Assembly: GCA_019420135.1 (NCBI GenBank)
Contig: JAHZHS010000067.1
Location: 1-10,781 of the forward strand
Direction: 5' to 3'
DNA: 10,781 bases
Origin: Oscillospiraceae bacterium
Lineage (GTDB): Bacteria > Bacillota > Clostridia > Oscillospirales > Ruminococcaceae
Below are positions 4,934 to 10,781 of this stretch, one piece after another (position 1 is the first letter of the stretch; the number at the start of each line of letters is the position of its first letter). The notes beneath the pieces were generated by a model. That model saw nothing but the letters and a program-made list of their open reading frames with translations, did no database searches and was not told where the DNA came from. The position numbers were made by a program, and so were the translations under genes.

Positions 4934-7117
4934 TCAGTCGGCGGCAGCCATGCGGGAGGCCTTGAGGGTGGTTTCCCCCTTGTCCTCACAAGGATTCCTG
5001 CGCACCAGCAGCCAGATCATGGCGGCCAGCACGGCCAGGGCGGCGACGGTGCCCGCCCCGAAGGGGACCTCCCCGGTGATGAGCCCGCCCAGCTGGTAGA
5101 CCATGAGGGAGACGGCGTAGGCAAACAGGCACATGTAGCCGATGGCAAACACCGTCCATTTGGGGTTGTTCATCTCCCGCTTGATGGCGCCCATGGCGGC
5201 AAAGCAGGGGGCGCACAGCAGGTTGAAGAGCATGAAGCTGTAAGCGCTGAGGGCGGTGAAGTCGGCGGCGATGTTTTTCCAGATCTCGCTGCCGTCCTCA
5301 GCCACCTCGGCAAAGCCGTAGAGCACGCCGAAGGTGTTGACCACGTTCTCCTTGGCGATGAGGCCGGTGAAGGTGGCCACCGTGGCCTGCCAGCTGCCGA
5401 AGCCCACCGGGGCAAAGATCACCGACACCGCACCGCCGATGGCGGCCAGCAGGCTGGTGTTGTTGTCCTCCACCATGCCGAAGGTGCCGTCAGTGAAGCC
5501 GAAGCCCTGCAAAAACCACAGGATGACGCTGGAGGCCAGGATGACGGTGCCGGCCCGCTTGATGAAGGACCAGCCCCGTTCCCCGGTGGCCCGGAGCACA
5601 TTGCCCCAGGCGGGCACGTGGTAGGCGGGCAGTTCCATGACGAAGGGGGCGGGCTCCCCGGCGAAAGCCCGGGTCTTTTTGAGCATGATGCCGGATACGA
5701 TGATGGCCGCCACGCCGATGAAGTAGGCGGAGGTGGCCACCAGTCCGCTGCCCCCGAACAGCGCCCCCGCAAACAGGCCGATGATGGGCATTTTGGCGCT
5801 GCAGGGGATGAAGCAGGTGGTCATGATGGTCATTTTGCGGTCACGGTCGTTCTCGATGGTGCGGGAGGCCATGACGCCGGGCACGCCGCAGCCGGTGCCG
5901 ATAAGCATGGGGATGAAGCTCTTGCCCGACAGGCCGAACTTGCGGAAGACCCGGTCCATGATGAAGGCGATGCGGGCCATATAGCCCACGTCCTCCAGGA
6001 TGGACAGCATGAAGAAGAGCACCAGCATCTGGGGCACAAAGCCCAGCACCGCGCCCACACCGGCGACGATGCCGTCGTTGATGAGGCCCACCAGCCAGTC
6101 GGCACAGCCGATGGCGGTGAGGAAGCCTTCCACCGCCGGAGGGACGATCTCCCCGAAAAGGACGTCGTTGGCCCAGTCGGTGCCCATCTGGCCGATGGAG
6201 ATGGGGGTCTTGCCCATGGCGATGGTGTACACCGCCAGCATGACGGCGGCAAAGATGGGCAGAGCCAGCACCCGGTTGGTCACCACCCGGTCGATTTTGT
6301 CCGACAGGGTGAGGGAATGGACCGCCCGCTTTTTCACCACCGCCTTGTCCACCACCGAGGAGATGTAGGCATAGCGCTGGTTGGTGATGATGCTCTCGGC
6401 GTCGTCGTCCAGTTCCTTCTCGCAGTCGGCGATGTGGGCGTCGATGTGGGCCGTCAGGCCGGCGTCGAGGTGCAGGTCCTGCTGCACCTTCTCGTCCCGC
6501 TCAAACAGCTTGATGGCGTACCACCGCAAAAGGCCCGGCTCCACCTTGTCCGAGATGGATTCCTCAATGTGGGCCACCGCGTGCTCCACACTGCCGGTGA
6601 AGACGTGGGGCAGCTCGGCGGTGCGGGGCATTCCCGCCAGCCGGACGGCAGCGTCGGCGGCCTCCAGACAGCCCTCCCCTTTGAGGGCGCTGATGGCCCG
6701 GACCTCACAGCCCAGGGCATTGCCCAGCTTTTCCAGGTCGATTTTGTCCCCGTTTCGCCGCACCAGGTCCATCATGTTCACCGCCATGACCACCGGGATG
6801 CCCAGCTCGATGAGCTGGGTGGTGAGGTAGAGGTTGCGCTCGATGTTGGTGCCGTCGATGATGTTGAGGATGACGTCCGGCTTTTCATTGACCAGGTAGT
6901 TGCGGGCCACCACCTCCTCCAGCGTGTAGGGGGAGAGAGAGTAGATGCCCGGCAGGTCCTGAATGATGACGTCACTCCGGCCCTTGAGGCGGCCCTCCTT
7001 CTTTTCCACCGTGACGCCGGGCCAGTTGCCCACATACTGGCTGGACCCGGTCAGGTGATTGAACAGCGTCGTCTTGCCGCAGTTGGGGTTGCCGGCAAGG
7101 GCAATTTTGATGGACAT
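4934..7117 (-). CDS. feoB: Ferrous iron transport protein B (FeoB)
   Basis: A 727-residue inner-membrane Fe(II) transporter with an N-terminal G domain. All nucleotide motifs are present: G1 GNPNCGKT (9-16), G2 Thr36 in GVT, G3 DLPG (54-57), G4 NMMD (114-117) and G5-like SALKG near 143. A helical GDI-like spacer follows to about 270, then the polytopic membrane part with two Gate regions. Conserved features there are GTGCGVPG (407-414, Cys410), FIPCSAKMP (436-444, Cys439) and LLCAPCFAAMGAI (633-645, Cys635 and Cys638). The ATG at 7117 is preceded by GGGAGGA and lies 27 bp after the second feoA. The length is ordinary for the family and nothing is truncated. It is the transport core of the operon, expected to be induced when iron is scarce through the operator at 7680-7717. 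Confidence 0.98.
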   Translation of the reverse strand: MSIKIALAGNPNCGKTTLFNHLTGSSQYVGNWPGVTVEKKEGRLKGRSDVIIQDLPGIYSLSPYTLEEVVARNYLVNEKPDVILNIIDGTNIERNLYLTTQLIELGIPVVMAVNMMDLVRRNGDKIDLEKLGNALGCEVRAISALKGEGCLEAADAAVRLAGMPRTAELPHVFTGSVEHAVAHIEESISDKVEPGLLRWYAIKLFERDEKVQQDLHLDAGLTAHIDAHIADCEKELDDDAESIITNQRYAYISSVVDKAVVKKRAVHSLTLSDKIDRVVTNRVLALPIFAAVMLAVYTIAMGKTPISIGQMGTDWANDVLFGEIVPPAVEGFLTAIGCADWLVGLINDGIVAGVGAVLGFVPQMLVLFFMLSILEDVGYMARIAFIMDRVFRKFGLSGKSFIPMLIGTGCGVPGVMASRTIENDRDRKMTIMTTCFIPCSAKMPIIGLFAGALFGGSGLVATSAYFIGVAAIIVSGIMLKKTRAFAGEPAPFVMELPAYHVPAWGNVLRATGERGWSFIKRAGTVILASSVILWFLQGFGFTDGTFGMVEDNNTSLLAAIGGAVSVIFAPVGFGSWQATVATFTGLIAKENVVNTFGVLYGFAEVAEDGSEIWKNIAADFTALSAYSFMLFNLLCAPCFAAMGAIKREMNNPKWTVFAIGYMCLFAYAVSLMVYQLGGLITGEVPFGAGTVAALAVLAAMIWLLVRRNPCEDKGETTLKASRMAAAD

Positions 7118-7144
7118 GACAGAATTCCTCCCTCAGTGACAGTG

Positions 7145-7366
7145 TCAGGCCAGCTCGATCATCTCAGCGTCGGCCTTGCGGATGGACAGCTCATACCCCC
7201 GGACGGTCAGCTCCATGGGATCCCCCAGAGGGGCCACCTTCTGCACCCTGACGGTGGTGCCCTTGGTGATGCCCATGTCCATGATCCGCCGCTTGACCGG
7301 GCCCTCGCCGTGGAGGCGCGCCACCGTGACGACCTCCCCTACCTTGGCATCCTTCAGTGTCTTCAT
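7145..7366 (-). CDS. feoA: FeoA-domain protein, second copy
   Basis: A 73-residue, SH3-like FeoA protein, the usual size for a stand-alone FeoA. It starts MKTLKDAKVGEVVTVARL and carries the typical core RRIMDMGITKGTTVRV with PLGDPMELTVRGYELSIRKADAEMI. FeoA is a small cytoplasmic partner that binds FeoB and is needed for Fe(II) uptake. An in-frame ATG at 7381 overlaps the previous stop codon (TGATG) but lacks a ribosome binding site, whereas GGGGGAAG lies 5 nt before the ATG at 7366, so that start is preferred. The choice decides whether five extra residues are present. This copy is closer to the classical FeoA pattern than the first and is next to feoB. Confidence 0.95.
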   Translation of the reverse strand: MKTLKDAKVGEVVTVARLHGEGPVKRRIMDMGITKGTTVRVQKVAPLGDPMELTVRGYELSIRKADAEMIELA

Positions 7367-7380
7367 TGCAACTTCCCCCA

Positions 7381-7593
7381 TCAGATCATCACACGGTTGG
7401 CCATGGTGCGGTCCAGCGCCACCCGGCTGTCCTTCACCTGCAAGATCAGGCTGCCGCCCAACTCGCTGACTACCGTGACGTCGGTGTTCACCACAAAGCC
7501 CAGTTCCGCCAGGTGCTGGCGGACTTCGTCCTTGCCGGTGATCTTCCGGATGGTAACGGTCTCCCCCGGTCTTGCCATGGAAATCGGCATCAT
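7381..7593 (-). CDS. feoA: FeoA-domain protein, first copy
   Basis: A 70-residue FeoA/SH3-like protein opening the feo operon: MMPISMARPGETVTIRKI, then RQHLAELGFVVNTDVTVVSELGGSLILQV and DRTMANRVMI. Tandem feoA genes before feoB are common in Clostridia; the two proteins here differ clearly, so they are not a recent duplication and may form a hetero-complex. Two adjacent ATG codons (7593 and 7590) follow AAAGGGGAGG; either may be used. A longer frame starting at 7710 is impossible as a protein because the operon promoter lies inside it. The leader from the predicted start near 7675 to the ATG is about 80 nt. Confidence 0.93.
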   Translation of the reverse strand: MMPISMARPGETVTIRKITGKDEVRQHLAELGFVVNTDVTVVSELGGSLILQVKDSRVALDRTMANRVMI

Positions 7594-7679
7594 GAAAACC
7601 TCCCCTTTGCGTCCGCGCGTCGGTTTGCCGGGGCCGCCCCGCGCGGGTGGGGAGACTTGGTCCCGGCTGTTTCTGTCTC

Positions 7680-7717
7680 GTAGTTTACATTTGCTAACTC
7701 TTGTTGTCAAGTGCTAA
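7680..7717 (-). promoter_or_regulatory. feo operon promoter with DtxR/IdeR-like operator
   Basis: On the minus strand TTGACA (7710-7705), a 17-bp spacer and TAAACT (7687-7682) match the copy at 4477-4505 in both boxes and in spacing. GTTAGC (7698-7693) in the spacer and GTAAACTAC over the -10 form the imperfect dyad; another TTAGC lies 20 bp upstream (7717-7713). The -35 word extends identically to TTGACAACA at both sites. Repressor binding would cover the -10. The identity of the regulator (DtxR/IdeR/MntR type rather than Fur) is inferred from the TTAG/CTAA half-sites. Confidence 0.78.
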
Positions 7718-7734
7718 TCAAAGATTTGTCAAAG

Positions 7735-7765
7735 CTGCCGAAATCCGTCCCGGCAGGCGTTTTTT
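7735..7765 (+). terminator. Terminator-like hairpin on the plus strand upstream of feo
   Basis: CTGCCG (7735-7740), a 10-nt loop, CGGCAG (7751-7756), then GCG and six T (7760-7765). It would stop plus-strand RNA, yet no plus-strand gene precedes it. It may insulate against antisense transcription out of the feo region, or be chance. The stem is only 6 bp. Confidence 0.35.
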
Positions 7766-7769
7766 CTTT

Positions 7770-7798
7770 GTAGTTAATCACAACTAACAAAAGTTGTG
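7770..7798 (-). promoter_or_regulatory. Possible upstream iron-type operator and inverted repeat
   Basis: On the minus strand GTTAG (7788-7784) and TTAACTAC (7777-7770) reproduce the spacing of the two iron-type operators, with TTAACT in the place of the -10 and a poor -35-like TACACA 17 bp upstream. Overlapping it is a perfect inverted repeat, CACAACT (7779-7785) and AGTTGTG (7792-7798). It could be a second feo operator or promoter. The rest of 7711-7861 contains no gene. Confidence 0.4.
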
Positions 7799-7861
7799 TA
7801 TGACAAATTTCACGGCAGAGTGTGTGTCTTTTGCCCTTTCCGGCCGTGGTGGGGCAAACGC

Positions 7862-7907
7862 AAAAAAGCAGCAGCCCGGCACATCGCTGGATGCACCGGG
7901 CTGCTGC
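7862..7907 (-). terminator. Terminator of the lipoprotein gene
   Basis: Read on the minus strand, GCAGCAGCCCGG pairs perfectly with CCGGGCTGCTGC (arms 7907-7896 and 7879-7868, 12 bp, 16-nt loop) and runs directly into six T (7867-7862). It begins about 18 bp after the stop codon, so the lipoprotein and feo genes are separate transcription units. Confidence 0.92.
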
Positions 7908-7924
7908 CCTTGTTGTAAGATTGA

Positions 7925-9325
7925 TCACTCTGCAGCACGGGGGATGGGTTCCAGGGCCGCCCCGTTCCAGAAGCTTTCCCTGTCCGTCAGCCCGTAGGCC
8001 GGGGACAGCCAGGAGGCGCGCATGGGCTCCTCCCCGGGAAGAGCGGGATAGGTAACGGGGAGAGTTTCCTCCCCCGCAATACAGACATAGTCCTCCCCCG
8101 CCGCGGCCAGGATCTCCCCGAAGGCCACACTGCCGTCCATACTGTAAATATAGGGCAGGTCGGTGCGGGCGCCGGTCCGGGTGTCGATGCCGTAGAAAAG
8201 GGGCTCCCCCTGGTCGGTGTAGCCGGAGATCAGAAGTTTGCCGTCGTACACACCATAGAAGGCCTGGGCACCGGGGGCGTCGGCCTCCGTCTCCGAAAGC
8301 AGGCCGCCGTCGGTCAGGCTGTACCTTTGCAGCTTGTTCCCCGCCAGCACATAGTAATCCCCCTGCCCGCAGACGCCCCGGGCATCCGCCGGGTAGGAGA
8401 AGAGCGTCGTCTCCTGCAGGGTGGTGAGGTCCAGGCGCCGCACCTGGGTGGTGTAGGTCCCGTCCAGGTCGGAAGAGCCGGGCATGCAGGTGAGGATCAG
8501 GGACTGACCGTCCCCGCCCGCAATGCGCTCCTCGTCCTCGGGCAGGGCGCACAGGGCAAAGACGCGGCCTTCCCCGTCCGCAGCGCAGAGGGTGCGGGCG
8601 TTGGCCCCGGCGCTCTGGTCGGTGATGGTGAAGTAGAGGTAGGCGTCGTCCCGGGCAAAGCCGCCCCGGGGCAGGGTGCTGACCCAGCTGCTGGCCGGGA
8701 AGGCAAAGGTCTCCCGCCGGTCGCTGCCGTCGGGGTTCATGACCTGGATTTTAGGGGTGGCGTCCGCCCCCAGCAGGTCCACATAGTTGGGGCTACCGCC
8801 CTGCAGCACGATGAGCCTGTCCCCCACCGGCACCGCCCGCAGCCCGTTGACAAAGGGATACCAGGCCGGACAGGTGTCGCTGTCGTGGGTGCAGTTGGGC
8901 TGGCTGCAGAGCACGATCTCCCGCCCCGTGGCGTAGTCCAGGTAGCACAGCAGGGCGGAGGCATCCTCCCGCTGGCGGAAGCTGTAATACCCCGTGTCCG
9001 ACCCGTCCCCGCTGATGCCCGGCCGGTCGGCCAGACCTTCCACCTCCCCCGCAGGGGCAAAGTCCGCCGGGTCGGCATAGGTTCCCTCCGGCGGGTCGGC
9101 AGGTGTTGCGGGGCTGCCCTCCGGGACGGGGGAAGAATCGGACGCCTCCGGGGATATATCCTCCGCCGGGATTTCCCCGGCAGTCTCCCCCAGCTGGGCG
9201 GCGGGAGCGGGCGGTGCCTGTTCCCCGGGGGTGCATCCCGCCAGGGCAGCGGTAGGGACCAGCAGGGCCATGAGAAGGGCGGGCAGAATGAGGGCCGCAC
9301 GGCGGCGTCGGGCGGATCGTTTCAT
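7925..9325 (-). CDS. Secreted lipoprotein, probable beta-propeller, with C-x4-C-x-H-x4-C motif
   Basis: A 466-residue protein. Residues 1-30 form a lipoprotein signal peptide: basic start, hydrophobic core, lipobox LAGC with Cys31 as the lipidated residue. A Pro/Glu/Ala-rich linker follows to about 105. The body has repeating short strands of the kind seen in beta-propellers (YYSFRQRED, DAYLYFTITDQ, GDYYVLAGNKLQRYS, DGKLLISGYTDQGEPLFYGID). The motif with Cys140, Cys145, His147 and Cys152 (LCSQPNCTHDSDTC) follows the first strand pair. I have seen this arrangement in uncharacterised lipoproteins of Clostridia, where it might bind a metal or form a disulfide; no function is known to me. The start at 9325 is chosen over a GTG at 9337, which abuts the ribosome binding site AAAAGGAG; the spacing to 9325 is long (11 nt). 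It lies 66 bp downstream of the M20 peptidase gene and may be co-transcribed with it. Confidence 0.8.
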   Translation of the reverse strand: MKRSARRRRAALILPALLMALLVPTAALAGCTPGEQAPPAPAAQLGETAGEIPAEDISPEASDSSPVPEGSPATPADPPEGTYADPADFAPAGEVEGLADRPGISGDGSDTGYYSFRQREDASALLCYLDYATGREIVLCSQPNCTHDSDTCPAWYPFVNGLRAVPVGDRLIVLQGGSPNYVDLLGADATPKIQVMNPDGSDRRETFAFPASSWVSTLPRGGFARDDAYLYFTITDQSAGANARTLCAADGEGRVFALCALPEDEERIAGGDGQSLILTCMPGSSDLDGTYTTQVRRLDLTTLQETTLFSYPADARGVCGQGDYYVLAGNKLQRYSLTDGGLLSETEADAPGAQAFYGVYDGKLLISGYTDQGEPLFYGIDTRTGARTDLPYIYSMDGSVAFGEILAAAGEDYVCIAGEETLPVTYPALPGEEPMRASWLSPAYGLTDRESFWNGAALEPIPRAAE

Positions 9326-9329
9326 GGTG

Positions 9330-9361
9330 GGAACCACTCCTTTTCGTATTGGGATGGTTCC
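9330..9361 (-). promoter_or_regulatory. Hairpin placing the lipoprotein ribosome binding site in its loop
   Basis: On the minus-strand RNA GGAACCA (9361-9355) can pair with TGGTTCC (9336-9330), enclosing an 18-nt loop that carries AAAAGGAG. The stem ends just before the ATG at 9325 and shortens the effective distance of the widely spaced site. It may modulate translation; no function is shown. Confidence 0.35.
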
Positions 9362-9391
9362 AGCGTACCGGGCAATTTCAGCAAAGATGTA

Positions 9392-10540
9392 TCAATCCGT
9401 GTCCGCCGCGTACCCCAGCATGAGTCCCAGAGCCACTTTCAGGCCGGTGGGCAGGCTGGACAGGTCGATCCACTCCTGGCGGGTGTGTTCCAGCCCGCCG
9501 GTGACGGTGCCCACCGTGTTGGCGGGGATGCCCAGGGAGAGGGGGATGTTGCCGTCGGTGGAGGTGGGGGTGTACGCCGGCTCTTTGCCCGTAAAGGTGC
9601 GGATGACATCGGCGCTGCGGGCGGTGAGGGCAGCCAGGGCGGCCGGGTCCACCGGGCCGTTGCCGGGGCGGATGCCCAGCAGTTCCACCTCCAGGGTGCC
9701 GCCCTTGTCCTGCCAGTGGGAGAGGGCGGTGCGGAAGTGTTGTTCCATCTCCTCCAGGCAGTCCTGGGCGGTGGAGCGGAACTCATAGAGCATGGACGCC
9801 TCCTGGGGGATGGAGTTGACGGTGGTGCCGCCCTCGATCCGTCCCACGTTGTAGGTGGTGCGTGCCCGGGTGGGCGGGTCGATGCGGTAGAGCTCATCCA
9901 CCAGCCCGCAGAGGATGCGCACCGCGCTGGGGCTGCCGAAGTCCCCGTAGGAATGCCCGCCCCGGGTTTTGCAGGTCACCCGGTAGCGGTAAGAGCCCAC
10001 CGCCGTGTGGCAGCAGAGGGGCAAATAGAGGTCAAAGGAGTAAAACGCCCGGATGCGGTTGCCGTACCGGGCAAAGAGGGCCTTGGTGCCCTTCAGGTTG
10101 CCCAGGCCCTCCTCGCAGGAGTTGGCCGCGATGAGCAGCCCGCAGGACAGAGGGATGCGGTTCTGGATGAGATACCGGGCCGCCAGCAGCAGGTTGACCA
10201 GGTTGGCGGTATCGTCCCCGATGCCGGGGGCGTAGAATCGGCCCTCCCGCTCCTCCACGGGCAGGGGGTCTTTGTCGGGAAAGACAATGTCGGTGTGGGC
10301 GGCAAAGACCACCAGATCCCGTTTGCCGTCGTCCCCCAGGGGGCAGATGACATTCTTGGCCTCGTCCATGGTGACCTGCCCGGCTCCCTGGGCAAGGAGC
10401 CAGTCCCGGCAGAAGGCCGCCCGCCGGTCCTCCTCCCCGGTGGGGGAAGGGATCTGCCCCAGGGTGCGAAGCAGCTCCTTCTGCTCCTCCCGGCAGGACT
10501 CTGCGTAGGCTTCGATGCGGGCTTTGGTCTGGGCGTTCAT
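9392..10540 (-). CDS. M20-family zinc metallopeptidase
   Basis: A 382-residue cytoplasmic enzyme without a signal peptide, typical in length for M20 peptidases/deacylases. Metal and catalytic residues are recognisable: AAHTDIVFP with His82 and Asp84, GIGDDTANL with the bridging Asp109, the Glu pair CEEG at 143-144 (general base and ligand), Asp170 in FDLY, and a C-terminal His352 in GGLEHTRQEW. The lid/dimerisation domain lies at about 183-300 and includes KTRGGHSYGDFGSPS. The family hydrolyses di- and tripeptides or N-acyl amino acids; the motifs resemble tripeptidase/carboxypeptidase members, but the substrate cannot be read from the sequence. The ATG at 10540 has GGGAG about 9 nt upstream. 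The gene has its own strong promoter and lies 66 bp before the lipoprotein gene. Confidence 0.9.
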   Translation of the reverse strand: MNAQTKARIEAYAESCREEQKELLRTLGQIPSPTGEEDRRAAFCRDWLLAQGAGQVTMDEAKNVICPLGDDGKRDLVVFAAHTDIVFPDKDPLPVEEREGRFYAPGIGDDTANLVNLLLAARYLIQNRIPLSCGLLIAANSCEEGLGNLKGTKALFARYGNRIRAFYSFDLYLPLCCHTAVGSYRYRVTCKTRGGHSYGDFGSPSAVRILCGLVDELYRIDPPTRARTTYNVGRIEGGTTVNSIPQEASMLYEFRSTAQDCLEEMEQHFRTALSHWQDKGGTLEVELLGIRPGNGPVDPAALAALTARSADVIRTFTGKEPAYTPTSTDGNIPLSLGIPANTVGTVTGGLEHTRQEWIDLSSLPTGLKVALGLMLGYAADTD

Positions 10541-10573
10541 GGCAGTTTTCTCCCTTTTGTATGGTATGTTCCC

Positions 10574-10602
10574 ATTATGGCGGCGGACGGTGTTTCCGTC
10601 AA
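10574..10602 (-). promoter_or_regulatory. Promoter of the M20 peptidase gene
   Basis: The minus strand has TTGACG (10602-10597), 17 bp, CATAAT (10579-10574): five of six matches in each box with ideal spacing. The start would be near 10567, giving a short leader of about 27 nt. The -35 lies inside the tail of the upstream gene's terminator. Confidence 0.8.
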
Positions 10603-10648
10603 GACAAAACCGCCCCCGCTCCGGCGCAGGGCACAGAGCGGGGGCGGT
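10603..10648 (-). terminator. Terminator of the unrecognised gene at the right edge
   Basis: A perfect 13-bp stem, ACCGCCCCCGCTC (arm 10648-10636) with its complement (10621-10609) around a 14-nt loop, followed on the minus strand by TTTTGTCTT. It begins about 21 bp after the stop codon at 10670. Confidence 0.92.
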
Positions 10649-10669
10649 CTTAACTTTCAGCAGGCAGAA

Positions 10670-10781
10670 TTATTTCTGCTTTTTCTCCTCGTCCAGACGG
10701 TCGAGCAGATCCCAGACGCCCAGCATGTACTGGATGCCCAGGGCACGGTCATACTTGCCGTAGCCGGGGCGGCAGTTGCCG
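10670..10781 (-). CDS. C-terminal end of an unrecognised protein
   Basis: The last 36 codons and stop (TAA, 10672-10670) of a gene that enters from the right edge. The visible end reads CRPGYGKYDRALGIQYMLGV, then a helix ending WDLLDRLDEEKKQK. It is an open, codon-typical frame followed by a strong terminator, which is why I call it real. I do not recognise the family and assign no function. Confidence 0.75.
   Translation of the reverse strand, partial: GNCRPGYGKYDRALGIQYMLGVWDLLDRLDEEKKQK

Noticed and set aside
4496..7717. A very long open frame on the plus strand (about 1073 codons)
   Set aside because: It is the antisense shadow of the feo operon, kept open by GC-rich codon use. Its composition (runs of Gly, His, Asp, Ala) is unlike a real protein and the minus-strand genes are certain.
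7707..8552. A 281-codon minus-strand frame overlapping the lipoprotein gene
   Set aside because: Out-of-frame shadow that runs through the strong terminator at 7862-7907.
1..10781. Search for CRISPR arrays, tRNA or rRNA genes, insertion sequences, attachment sites and phage genes
   Set aside because: No regularly spaced repeats, no tRNA-like folds, no transposase or integrase motifs, and no long terminal repeats were seen by eye.

Overview
The window reads as chromosomal DNA of a GC-rich gut Clostridia species, most likely an Oscillospirales (Ruminococcaceae) relative of Gemmiger, Subdoligranulum or Faecalibacterium. The evidence is GC-rich codon use with AT-rich intergenic spacers, Firmicutes-type ribosome binding sites, TTGACA/TATAAT promoters, a group II ECF S-component, a MocR regulator, and a FeoA-FeoA-FeoB-Cys-rich-peptide iron operon. 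The assignment is inference from style and gene content. No mobile element, CRISPR array, tRNA or rRNA was seen.

Layout. Positions 1-659 (minus) hold the 5' part of a membrane-anchored SGNH/GDSL hydrolase gene. Positions 822-1505 (minus) encode an ECF transporter S-component, divergent from a MocR-type (GntR plus aminotransferase fold) regulator at 1674-3083 (plus). Their promoters overlap back to back, which suggests regulator and vitamin transporter form one control unit, with vitamin B6 as the leading candidate substrate. Positions 3088-3948 (minus) encode a membrane-anchored protein resembling a LytR-CpsA-Psr (LCP) domain without its usual catalytic residues. It is divergent from a small proline-rich unknown protein at 4059-4370 (plus).

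The centre is a ferrous-iron cassette on the minus strand: feoA (7593-7381), a second feoA (7366-7145), feoB (7117-4934) and a FeoB-associated Cys-rich membrane peptide (4891-4733), closed by a GC-rich terminator. The feo promoter has the architecture TTGACA, 17 bp, TAAACT, with a DtxR/IdeR-like operator over the spacer and -10. The same promoter plus operator occurs at the other end of the cassette (4468-4507), pointing inward on the plus strand. No plausible gene lies behind it. Instead there is an interval of about 115 nt with a 5' hairpin, a single-stranded stretch carrying CUCCUC-type anti-Shine-Dalgarno motifs, and a strong 3' hairpin. I propose an iron-responsive small RNA, analogous in concept to the Fur-controlled FsrA of Bacillus. 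This is the most interesting signal in the window.

Rightward on the minus strand come a signal-peptide lipoprotein with a C-x4-C-x-H-x4-C motif and a probable beta-propeller (7925-9325), an M20-family metallopeptidase (9392-10540) with a near-consensus promoter, and the last 36 codons of an unrecognised gene (10670-10781) with a strong terminator.
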